From Oscillospiraceae bacterium (lineage in GTDB: Bacteria > Bacillota > Clostridia > Oscillospirales > Ruminococcaceae): DNA of 64,000 nt. The first letter of the stretch is position 1; every line of letters begins with the position of its first letter. The notes below the pieces were generated by a model. The model made no database searches, was not told where the DNA came from, and saw only the letters and a program-made list of their open reading frames with translations. The DNA lies in contig WRLY01000001.1 in NCBI GenBank assembly GCA_009776305.1, forward strand, positions 310,001-374,000. Reading direction: 5' to 3'. The translations under genes were made by a program, and so were the position numbers. Below are positions 48,899 through 57,613 of the stretch, one piece after another.

Positions 48899-50782
48899 TC
48901 AATACATAACGACTAACGTCGGCTCGGTGTACGATTCAAGTTCCATACGCTCTATTTCGGCGAGCAAATTTGTATAATGAGGGCGGACATTCATTTGCGC
49001 GACAATATAGAACGGCTCATTATCATTCTGCCGAAATAAAATGACCCCGTAGCTGCCAATCCACGAATGTTCGTCGCTGTTGGACAGGTAATCCAATTTG
49101 AACGCCTCGAAAAGCCGCCGTACTTCCTCGTCTTGTATTTCACGGTTGCTCGCCAGGCTATCCGAAATTACGATGTCGTTTTCAAAGTTGATGAAGCTCA
49201 CAAGCGGCACGTTACCGTTTTCAAACATTATTTCCATTTTTTCAATAACGCCTCTTTTATATTCTTCGCTTTCCGTAAGCTTGTGAATTTCGTAGTCGTC
49301 TTCAAAAAGGTTTATGTATCGCGTTATTTTTCTGCCGCTGTTTAAAGTATAGGTTATGGTAGACCTGTCCCACGGCGGGTTTACAAAATCACCTACAGCG
49401 TTGCTCCTGTAGTGTATACCGCGTAGAACCCCGATATTTTCACTGTCCGTGAATGTTGTTTCATTTGCTGAATTATCTCCCCACTTTCTGTAAGAGCCGG
49501 TGCTTGCCCCCCTTGCTCTGAATTCGGTTAAAACATATACATAATCATCGTCAAACCGATATAAGTTTATACTTACGCTTTGGATTTTGTCGGCAGGCGG
49601 TATATATTCAGCCGCACCGAATCCGTTTGCCGTGAGCAAAAGAGATGAAATCAGGAACGAGCCCCCCACCATGGCGACATATCTTAAAGCCAAATTCGCT
49701 AATTTTTTGGGGTTGAATTTTCCCGTATGCGCCATGGCGTCTAACACCAAAAACACTATTAGCGTACTGACAAAAAGCCCGAAGAAAAGACCGCCGGCAG
49801 AACCCGGGGACGCATTGTCCATAGTGTAGACAAAAGATGCGGTTATGCAAAACATAACAAGAGAAATAAGTATTAACGCCGCATGCTTTACGGCAAAGGG
49901 CTTACCTGTACTTTCGGCGTTTCGCTTTTTACTTAAGTAATACGCGCCTGTTAAGAACCCCGCGTTGATTAAAACAAAAGGTATAAGAACCTCCGGTCTT
50001 AAAAACAGCATGTACATACCCAGATTATCATTCGGAATAGATGCTGTAAGGTCGTTAATGGAACAAACGGCAAATCCGCCCGGGGAAGTCGCGGCTAAAA
50101 GAACTTTAAGCGGCTCATAAACTTCCATCTGCCACGCCCTGCCGAAAAGCAGAAGCGAAATTAACGTGATTATGGCGGGAATAATAATGCATATTATTGC
50201 GGGGTAAATGACTGACGAGGACGGCTTTCCGCAAAGGCAGGCACAGAAAACCGAGAGAATGTAAACCGAAACGGCGGTAACAAGCCCTATAACCATGAGC
50301 GACATAACTAATGCCGAATAGAAGCTGTAATATTCCAAATCAGGCATAAATATGCGGAAAACAATCAGTCCGAGCAGTGCCGAAAGGGTGTAAATTATAA
50401 CGATAGGCAGAAGCCCCGAAATAAAATCGCCCCAGAATTTTTGCTTGTTTTTCAGGGGCAGACACCAAATCATGTCTACCTTTTCGCGCCTGTTGTAATA
50501 ATCATAGCAATTTACTCCGTTACTGTAGGTCAAAAGAGCAAATACCGTAACAGACAACATGGTAAGGCAGATACTTATAGTGAAGAATATTTCCACGCCT
50601 TCAGCGTTACCGTGCTGACCGCTTCTGTAGTAATTTTCCTGTAACGCTGTCGCTAATATAATTAGCGGAAAGCTCAAAAGACCGCAAAACCCCATAATGG
50701 TAATCCGCGCCCGCATGGTGTACATTCTGTAGGCGGCATATTTTAGAAAACTGCTGTTAATCTTTGTTATTCTTGAAATCAT
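48899..50782 (-). CDS. ABC transporter permease (large, with extracytoplasmic C-terminal domain); start likely 50782
   Basis: Many TM segments; MISRITKINSSFLKYAAYRMY; overlaps the ATPase gene end by 26 nt. Confidence 0.8.
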   Translation of the reverse strand: MISRITKINSSFLKYAAYRMYTMRARITIMGFCGLLSFPLIILATALQENYYRSGQHGNAEGVEIFFTISICLTMLSVTVFALLTYSNGVNCYDYYNRREKVDMIWCLPLKNKQKFWGDFISGLLPIVIIYTLSALLGLIVFRIFMPDLEYYSFYSALVMSLMVIGLVTAVSVYILSVFCACLCGKPSSSVIYPAIICIIIPAIITLISLLLFGRAWQMEVYEPLKVLLAATSPGGFAVCSINDLTASIPNDNLGMYMLFLRPEVLIPFVLINAGFLTGAYYLSKKRNAESTGKPFAVKHAALILISLVMFCITASFVYTMDNASPGSAGGLFFGLFVSTLIVFLVLDAMAHTGKFNPKKLANLALRYVAMVGGSFLISSLLLTANGFGAAEYIPPADKIQSVSINLYRFDDDYVYVLTEFRARGASTGSYRKWGDNSANETTFTDSENIGVLRGIHYRSNAVGDFVNPPWDRSTITYTLNSGRKITRYINLFEDDYEIHKLTESEEYKRGVIEKMEIMFENGNVPLVSFINFENDIVISDSLASNREIQDEEVRRLFEAFKLDYLSNSDEHSWIGSYGVILFRQNDNEPFYIVAQMNVRPHYTNLLAEIERMELESYTEPTLVVMY

Positions 50783-51656
50783 ATCCCAATACCTCCAGCT
50801 CGTAAATAAATATTTCCTCAAGGCTGAGGGGAACTATGTCTAAAATTTTAGGCTGTTTGAGCGAGAGTTTTTCTTTTAAGTCCTCCTCCTCGCCCCGCGC
50901 TATAATATACACCAAGCTTCCGCTGCGCTCAAAGTGTAAAACCTCAATTTCGCTGAAATCTTCCTTATAATAATGAGTATCAAAAGCTGCCTGTATTTTC
51001 AAAATATCGCCTTTGAGATTGTCAAGCTCGCGGTCGAAGACTATTTTTCCTTTGTGTAAAAGCCCCGCCCTGTCGCAAAATTCATCTATTTCAAATAAAT
51101 TATGCGATGAAATAATGACCGTCATCTGATTATCAAGCATAGCGTCAACCAACATCTTCTTGACTACTATTCGCATAGTGGGGTCAAGCCCGTCAAAAGC
51201 CTCGTCAAGATACAGAAATTCAGGACGGCAGGAAATCGCACATATTACAAACGCTTGTCTTTTCATGCCTTTTGAAAAGGCGGATAATCTCCTGTCGGTC
51301 GGCAGGTTTAAAACGCCGCGCATTTCCTCGAATTTTTCCTCCGAGAAATCGGGATAAAAAACCTTGAAGAAATCGCGCATTTCATTCAAAGTATAGTTGT
51401 TCCATTGGACTGTTTCGTCGTTGACAAAAAAGATTTTTTCTTTGGTTTCGGGATTGTCAAAAACCGATTCGCCATCTATTGTGACTTCCCCCTCGTCAAT
51501 CCTGTACACCCCCGAAAGTATGCGTAAAATGGTGGATTTCCCCGCGCCGTTCGAGCCGATGAGCCCATAGGCGCAACCTTTGGGTATTTCAAGGTCAATT
51601 CCTTCAAGCGCGGTAAAGCCGTCGAAAGTCTTGACTACGTTTTGCAGCTTTATCAT
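50757..51656 (-). CDS. ABC transporter ATP-binding protein
   Basis: Walker A GSNGAGKST, signature FSKGMKRQAFV, Walker B EFLYLDEAFDGLDP. Confidence 0.94.
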   Translation of the reverse strand: MIKLQNVVKTFDGFTALEGIDLEIPKGCAYGLIGSNGAGKSTILRILSGVYRIDEGEVTIDGESVFDNPETKEKIFFVNDETVQWNNYTLNEMRDFFKVFYPDFSEEKFEEMRGVLNLPTDRRLSAFSKGMKRQAFVICAISCRPEFLYLDEAFDGLDPTMRIVVKKMLVDAMLDNQMTVIISSHNLFEIDEFCDRAGLLHKGKIVFDRELDNLKGDILKIQAAFDTHYYKEDFSEIEVLHFERSGSLVYIIARGEEEDLKEKLSLKQPKILDIVPLSLEEIFIYELEVLGYDFKNNKD

Positions 51657-51677
51657 AATTAATTTCTCCCCTCTTTG

Positions 51678-52049
51678 TTAAATGCTGTCAAGTGTTGTTG
51701 ATAGTGTTTCCCGCCCGATTCCGCAGTCAAGGGCAAAGCGGGCGCTTTTTGTAAAGCCGTTAAGCGCATTTTTCCGCAGATAGTTTACTGCCTCTTCTGA
51801 AGAGCTTACATAACTGCCTTTAGCCGGCACGGAATAAATAAGTCCCCGTTGTTCTAAAAGCTGATACGCCTTTTGCACCGTGTTGGGATTAACGCCAAGC
51901 TGTTTGGCGACTTCCCTTACAGCGGGTAGCTTTTCGTCTTTTTTCATAGCTCCCGTGGAAATAAGCTCGGTTATGCGTCCGCAAAGCTGTTCGTAAATGG
52001 GTAAGCCGCCTTTAATGTTAATTGAGAACATTATTTCACCTCGTTTCAT
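51678..52049 (-). CDS. GntR-family (YtrA-like) regulator
   Basis: PIYEQLCGRITELISTGAMKKDEKLPAVREVAKQLGVNPNTVQKAYQLLEQRGLIYSVPAKGSYV. Confidence 0.93.
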   Translation of the reverse strand: MKRGEIMFSINIKGGLPIYEQLCGRITELISTGAMKKDEKLPAVREVAKQLGVNPNTVQKAYQLLEQRGLIYSVPAKGSYVSSSEEAVNYLRKNALNGFTKSARFALDCGIGRETLSTTLDSI

Positions 52050-52129
52050 AATTAATTTAGTACCTGTGTTTAATACCGCTCAAAACCTATATGGGGGGTA
52101 TTGTTAATATATCATTAAAAATTATCTAC

Positions 52130-52152
52130 CTGTACTATATGAACTAATACAG
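52130..52152. promoter_or_regulatory. candidate GntR operator overlapping the transcription start
   Basis: CTGTACTA-7 nt-TAATACAG, imperfect inverted repeat (7/8). Confidence 0.5.
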
Positions 52153-52156
52153 TTAT

Positions 52157-52185
52157 ATTATAATCGGAAAGTTTTGGTTTGTCAA
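52157..52185 (-). promoter_or_regulatory. consensus sigma-A promoter of gntR-ABC operon
   Basis: Minus strand TTGACA - 17 nt - TATAAT. Confidence 0.75.
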
Positions 52186-52224
52186 GGGTTTTTTGAAATT
52201 TTTCTGAAAAATTTTTAAAATTAA

Positions 52225-52249
52225 AAAAACCGCCATGAGGGCGGTTTTT
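52225..52249. terminator. terminator-like hairpin between divergent genes
   Basis: AAAAACCGCC ATGAG GGCGGTTTTT followed by AGTTTTTT. Confidence 0.7.
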
Positions 52250-52309
52250 AGTTTTTTCACATTTTAATTATATCAATATTTTCATAAAAAGACAACCCCC
52301 CTCATATAA

Positions 52310-52381
52310 TCAGACAAGCCGACGTACCGCCGGGCTTAATTCCTTTACCTGCTTGTCAGCGGGTAAAATCGGGAGGACTGA
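52310..52381 (+). promoter_or_regulatory. structured leader with mutually exclusive helices upstream of P-type ATPase
   Basis: AAGCC/GGCTT and TTTACCTGC/GCGGGTAAA hairpins versus GACAAGC(52313-52319)/GCTTGTC(52351-52357); TCAG/CTGA closes around the SD. Confidence 0.45.
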
Positions 52382-52384
52382 ATT

Positions 52385-55045
52385 TTGCAAAACTATAAAG
52401 GTTTATCCTCGCTTGAGGCAGAAAAAATCCTCCTCCGCGACGGCGCGAATAGATTAGCCGAGCGCAAAAAGGCAGGGCTTTTGTCGGTCTTTCTCGGACA
52501 GTTCAAGGATATAATGGTGCTGATTCTTTTGGCGGCGACGGCGTTCAGCCTTATTATGGGCGAGCTTTGGGATGCGGTAATAATTATAATAATAGTCATT
52601 CTTAATGCTTGTCTTGGCTTTTTTCAGGAATACCGCACCGAAAAAACCCTCGAAGCCTTAAAGAAAATCGCCGCCCCCACCGCACGGGTTTTTCGGGACG
52701 GCAGTTTAATTACGCTACCTGCCGAAAAAATAGTGAAAGGCGATATAATAAAGCTTGAAGCGGGGGGGCGTGTTCCCGCCGATTGCCGTGTAATTGAGCT
52801 GTCGGCGCTTGAATGTGACGAATCCATGTTGACAGGCGAAAGCGTCAGCGTTACTAAAACCGTCGCCGCTCAAAGCCAAAGCAACGCGCTTCATCAGCCT
52901 AACGTCTGTTATATGGGGACAATCGTTACAAAAGGTCATGCCGCCGCCGAAATTATCGCCACAGGTAAAGCTACACAAATGGGGCTTATTTCGGCTCTGC
53001 TCCTTGATATTGAGCCTGAAAAAACGCCGCTTCAAAAACGCCTGTCGGAGCTTGGTAAAATAATGGGCATTTCCTGCCTTGCGGTTTGTTTTTTAGTGAG
53101 CCTTTGCGGGATTCTGCGGGGTTTCGGGCTTTTCGATATGATTTTCACGGGTATTTCCCTTGCCGTGGCGGCGATTCCCGAGGGATTACCCGCGACCGTG
53201 ACAATTTCCCTTGCGCTTGCAGTACGGAGAATTTATAAGCAAAAAGCATTGGTAAATAAGCTACACGCGGTAGAAACATTGGGTTGCACTAATGTGATTT
53301 GCACCGATAAGACAGGAACATTAACACAGAATAAAATGAGCGTTACCGCGATTTTTACCGACCGTATTGCCCCCCCTGATAAATCAGATAACCACCGCGA
53401 GCGGCTTTTATACCTTTGCGGGGCGCTCTGCAACAACGCTTTAAAACAGCCTGATAAGACATTTACAGGCGACCCCACCGAAACTGCTCTCATGGTTTCG
53501 GCGGTTAAAGCGGGGGTTCATACCGACGGTTATAAAAGAATTCACGAGATTCCGTTCGACAGCGCGGCGCGGTTTATGGCGGTGACGGTTAAGGCGGACG
53601 CCGATAATGGCAATGCTCAAATACACGGAGCAAGCGTCTGGCTGAAAGGCGCGCCCGATGCGGTTTTTAATAAATGCGGCTTTATTATGCAAAAGTCAGA
53701 AACCACCCCCGGCTATGTAACCGTTCCACTCACCGAAAAGCACAAAAGAAACATTTTCGCCGCCGTAGAGGACATGGCGGCAAAGGCGTTGCGGATTTTA
53801 GGGTTTGCTTATAAGCCGGAGGGGTACTCTGATTACATATTTTTAGGGCTTCAAGGTCTGCAAGACCCCTTGCGCCCTGAAGTAAGAAGCGCGGTCAAAA
53901 AGTGCCGCAACGCCGGAATCCGCGTCGTGATGCTCACGGGCGACCACAAAAACACCGCCTCGGAAATAGCTTCACAGGCGGGAATTTTATCCCCGCCGCT
54001 CCTAAACAGCTTTATCCGCCGGGGCGCTGAATCTTTCGATTTTGAAAACCGATTAAACGGCAATGTTTCGGGGGTATGCACAGGCACGGAGATTGCAAAA
54101 ATGTCTGATGAGGAACTTCGGAACGCTGTGCAGAAAACGGCTGTATTCGCACGGGTTTCTCCCTCGGATAAGCTGAGGATTGTGCGGGCTTTTAAAAGTC
54201 TCGGTGCGGTTGTCGCAATGACAGGGGACGGGGTAAATGACGCGCCCGCCGTAAAAGAGGCTTCAATCGGTGCGGCTATGGGAATTACAGGAACAGATGT
54301 TACCAAAGAAGCGGCGCAAATCATACTGCTTGACGACAACTTCGCTACTTTAGTCAGTGCGGTGGAGCAGGGGCGCACAATTTATAATAATATCCGAAAA
54401 TTCGTGCGGTACATGCTTTCCTGCAATATCGGTGAAATTATCACCATGCTCTTTGCCATGTTGCTTGGTATGCCGGCGGCGCTTTTGCCGATACAGATAC
54501 TTTTAATAAACCTTGTCACTGACGGACTGCCTGCAATCGCTCTCGGCATGGAGCCGCCCGACGAGGGGGTTATGAAAAAGCCTCCCCGAAAAAGCGATGA
54601 AAGCATTTTCGCTGGAAACTTACTGCTTAAAATATTAACAAGAGGGCTTGGAATCGGGATTTTCACCCTCCTAACGTTTTACGCGGTCTTACAAACGGGT
54701 TCGCTTGCCGCGGCGCGTACTGCGGCGTTGGCTACGCTTGGGCTTTCACAGCTTATATTTGTATTTGAGTGCAAGGCGGAAACCGCACCTGAGTCTTCCT
54801 CCGACCCGGGAGATTGCGAAAAGGGACTGTTCGGTGTATGTTACAAAAATAACCCTAAGCTTATCATAGCCGTTTTGATTTCGTTTTCGGTAATTCTGTG
54901 CGTTATGCTTTCGGGCGTGGCGTCACCTGTTTTCAAGACCGCGCCGCTTGATTTTGGGCAGATTTTGACGGTAGTGGGTTTGTCGGCGGGGTATCCTGTT
55001 CTGAAAGGGATTTTGAAATATATCGGGCGGGGCGGTAGGAATTAA
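52385..55045 (+). CDS. cation-translocating P-type ATPase (Ca2+ ATPase-like, P2A); TTG start
   Basis: MLTGESVSVTK, PEGLPATVTISLALAVRRI, CTDKTGTLTQNKM, TGDGVNDAPAVKEASIGAAMG. Confidence 0.95.
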   Translation: MQNYKGLSSLEAEKILLRDGANRLAERKKAGLLSVFLGQFKDIMVLILLAATAFSLIMGELWDAVIIIIIVILNACLGFFQEYRTEKTLEALKKIAAPTARVFRDGSLITLPAEKIVKGDIIKLEAGGRVPADCRVIELSALECDESMLTGESVSVTKTVAAQSQSNALHQPNVCYMGTIVTKGHAAAEIIATGKATQMGLISALLLDIEPEKTPLQKRLSELGKIMGISCLAVCFLVSLCGILRGFGLFDMIFTGISLAVAAIPEGLPATVTISLALAVRRIYKQKALVNKLHAVETLGCTNVICTDKTGTLTQNKMSVTAIFTDRIAPPDKSDNHRERLLYLCGALCNNALKQPDKTFTGDPTETALMVSAVKAGVHTDGYKRIHEIPFDSAARFMAVTVKADADNGNAQIHGASVWLKGAPDAVFNKCGFIMQKSETTPGYVTVPLTEKHKRNIFAAVEDMAAKALRILGFAYKPEGYSDYIFLGLQGLQDPLRPEVRSAVKKCRNAGIRVVMLTGDHKNTASEIASQAGILSPPLLNSFIRRGAESFDFENRLNGNVSGVCTGTEIAKMSDEELRNAVQKTAVFARVSPSDKLRIVRAFKSLGAVVAMTGDGVNDAPAVKEASIGAAMGITGTDVTKEAAQIILLDDNFATLVSAVEQGRTIYNNIRKFVRYMLSCNIGEIITMLFAMLLGMPAALLPIQILLINLVTDGLPAIALGMEPPDEGVMKKPPRKSDESIFAGNLLLKILTRGLGIGIFTLLTFYAVLQTGSLAAARTAALATLGLSQLIFVFECKAETAPESSSDPGDCEKGLFGVCYKNNPKLIIAVLISFSVILCVMLSGVASPVFKTAPLDFGQILTVVGLSAGYPVLKGILKYIGRGGRN

Positions 55046-56160
55046 TCCGCCCCTGCCTTTCGCAACCGCCACACCCCTAACGCCAGACACGGAATCAAAA
55101 TACCAAGCACTATATTAAGCGGCAGTCCGACTTTTTCCGAGAGGCTCTGGGTTTCATTTGCGCCGCGCATAAGACAGATTGAAAAAATGTACAGACCGCA
55201 GAGCAGAGGGGTTTTGAGCGGTATACTCGTAATTGCGGGTTTGGGAGCGTCAGAGCAAAGAAGATTTATAAGCCTCTGCAAAACGTATATAAGCATTACG
55301 ATTAAAGCAAGGTCGGTTACAACCCAAAGTAAAAGAAAAACCGACTCTAAGCGTTCAAGCGAATCTAAAACGCCCATCGTTTTAACCGATGTCAAAAAAG
55401 GCTGTGTCATAGTCGCTGTAAAATCGCTACCGAAAATGCCCGCCGTTACGGCGAAAATCACAAGATTAACCCCTAAAAGCACAAGCGCGCTGTAAAGTCC
55501 GTATTTACGGAAATTTTCAGGGTTTTTCTCTCCCACTTCTCCAAATAAGAACAGCATAGGCGTAATATAAGCGAAAACCCCGATAGTCGGGAGCGTGCCG
55601 TTTATAATCCTCTCGATGTCGTAAATGGTTACGGGCAAAAGGTTTTCCGGACGGATTTTCGATAGTTGAAAGGCGAAAATCACTGCTATTACCGATAAAA
55701 TTATATAAAAGAAGATTTCACTGAGAATGGCAAAGCTTTGAAACCTGCCGCTTAAAATTATAAAAATCAGCGCTAATAAGGTAACGGTAAAAAATCCGAC
55801 GGGAACGCCCGGCATAATTGCCCCCGCGAATCTTTCGGCGAATGCTCGCAGATAAAACCCCGTCAGTGCGAAAACCCATAAAGCATAAAGCAAAACCAAT
55901 ATTTTCGCTATTATTTTACCGAATGCTGATTTATACATATAGTATAAATCAGCATTATTATTACAGATTCGCTTAAAATAGCAACTTAGCAGAACTGTAA
56001 AACCGTAATAAACCGCACAGGATATAAAAATTGAAACCCAGCCTGCCGCTCCGCCGAGCCTTGCCCCTGCCGCAGACGCAAGGCGGATTAAAGGTGAGAA
56101 ACTTGCTAACAGGAAAAGGGTATAGACTTGCTTTGTTGTGATTTTAAATGTGTTTTCCAT
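55042..56160 (-). CDS. spore germination permease, GerAB/GerKB family
   Basis: APC-like endospore germination permease topology; operon with GerAC and GerAA. Confidence 0.85.
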   Translation of the reverse strand: MENTFKITTKQVYTLFLLASFSPLIRLASAAGARLGGAAGWVSIFISCAVYYGFTVLLSCYFKRICNNNADLYYMYKSAFGKIIAKILVLLYALWVFALTGFYLRAFAERFAGAIMPGVPVGFFTVTLLALIFIILSGRFQSFAILSEIFFYIILSVIAVIFAFQLSKIRPENLLPVTIYDIERIINGTLPTIGVFAYITPMLFLFGEVGEKNPENFRKYGLYSALVLLGVNLVIFAVTAGIFGSDFTATMTQPFLTSVKTMGVLDSLERLESVFLLLWVVTDLALIVMLIYVLQRLINLLCSDAPKPAITSIPLKTPLLCGLYIFSICLMRGANETQSLSEKVGLPLNIVLGILIPCLALGVWRLRKAGAD

Positions 56161-56238
56161 TTTTGTAGTCCTAATTAATTATAGTAGGGTGGGATTGCGC
56201 TGTTGCGACATCGCACCGCGCTCAAAGGCGCTATCTAT

Positions 56239-56439
56239 TTAATGGATATTGGTATAACGACTTAACAGTCGCGCCGCAATACTCGGCGCACTCGGATAGG
56301 CGTAATAGAATCCCGCGCCTGTTAAAACTATGGCGGTTAATATAAAATAAACAGTAAAATCAGCCTTTTTTGCGTTTTTTTTCATTTCAAGCATATCGCT
56401 TATAACTAAAACTAACATAACTATAACAAATATGAACAT
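56239..56439 (-). CDS. small two-TM protein in ger operon (candidate 'D' subunit)
   Basis: 66 aa, two hydrophobic segments, lies between gerAC- and gerAB-like genes. Confidence 0.6.
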   Translation of the reverse strand: MFIFVIVMLVLVISDMLEMKKNAKKADFTVYFILTAIVLTGAGFYYAYPSAPSIAARLLSRYTNIH

Positions 56440-56452
56440 CTTTGTGCCCCCG

Positions 56453-57613
56453 TTATTTTAAAATTCGTGAATTTATATTTATTTTCACCGGGGTTTGTTT
56501 GTAAATTTGGTCCCAGTTATTTTTCATTCTTTCCCATTTATAAGGGTGTCTAATTCGTAATAAATCGCCGAATCCGATAAAATCGCTGTTGTACCGTTTA
56601 GAGGCGGCAACGGTTTTTTGAAGCTCGTCGAAAATGATTCTTCCTTGCTCCTTTTCCATGAGGAGGGTGACGTCCTCGCGGCTTAAATCTTGTTCAGACA
56701 GTTTAAACACTTTGCCGCCGCTGTCAACCGCCGACGCGGTAACGGTAACGTTAACCGTTATATCGGTTAAAACGTCTCCGTCAAAATTGAACTTAACTTG
56801 TCGTTTAGCCGTTTCAAGCCTTGTGGCAGCACCTAAATAATCTATTTCTATAATAGAGTGTACCGATTTGTTTTTCATTATATTATAACCGCGTGATGAG
56901 TTATTGTCTAAAAAGCCTTGTAAAACGCTGTCTTTTATAATTGCGTAGCCGTTCGGCACTACATTTTTTCCCTCTGCCGATTCGTTAATCACAAGTGCGG
57001 GGACTGCGACCGCCCGAGTATTAACAGCCAACTCGCTTAATAATTCATAAAACTTCATCTGTGACGAAAAGGCGTTGATTCCCGAATTTTCGCCGTAATT
57101 ACGCAGTATATCAAGGGTTTTGCTTTCATTTAGTATTTCAGCCGCTTCCGATGCGCTCCCGCCCAAGCCGCGAACGATAAAAACAGACGCGGTAAGCCGC
57201 AAATTGCTGTTTTTTGAAAGAAAATCGGCATACTTTTGCACATTATCCCTTGCCGCCTCTTCCCCTATAAGGAAATAATCGGCGGTGCTGACCGCGATTT
57301 CCCTCGGAAACTGTTTCTTTAACCTTTCAAGCGCCGCCGCCGAGGAGGACGCTTCGGCACTTTGGGTATATTTTCGGTTTGTATTATCATCGCCGCCTTC
57401 GTCGTTCGATTCTATTTTCTCGTATACTACGGAGAAACGCACATCCATGTTTTCCGAATATTCCGAATTTTCAAAGTGGGCGACTTTATCCACCCCTAAA
57501 ACGAAAACAGGCTCGGCAAGCGTAATTTCGGTCATTTTTGGCAGGGCTTTACCCCGGTTGACGGCGGCTATTATTATAAGGACTATTGCGGCGGTTATTA
57601 CGGCACGTTTCAT
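56453..57613 (-). CDS. spore germination lipoprotein-like protein, Ger(x)C family
   Basis: GerC-type sequence (VFVLGVDK..., C-terminal KTVAASKRYNSDFIGFGDLLRIRHPYKWERMKNNWDQIY). Confidence 0.88.
   Translation of the reverse strand: MKRAVITAAIVLIIIAAVNRGKALPKMTEITLAEPVFVLGVDKVAHFENSEYSENMDVRFSVVYEKIESNDEGGDDNTNRKYTQSAEASSSAAALERLKKQFPREIAVSTADYFLIGEEAARDNVQKYADFLSKNSNLRLTASVFIVRGLGGSASEAAEILNESKTLDILRNYGENSGINAFSSQMKFYELLSELAVNTRAVAVPALVINESAEGKNVVPNGYAIIKDSVLQGFLDNNSSRGYNIMKNKSVHSIIEIDYLGAATRLETAKRQVKFNFDGDVLTDITVNVTVTASAVDSGGKVFKLSEQDLSREDVTLLMEKEQGRIIFDELQKTVAASKRYNSDFIGFGDLLRIRHPYKWERMKNNWDQIYKQTPVKININSRILK

Noticed and set aside
53851-54378. 175-aa minus-strand ORF inside the P-type ATPase gene
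   Set aside because: Fully antisense to a clear conserved CDS; composition typical of the shadow frame.
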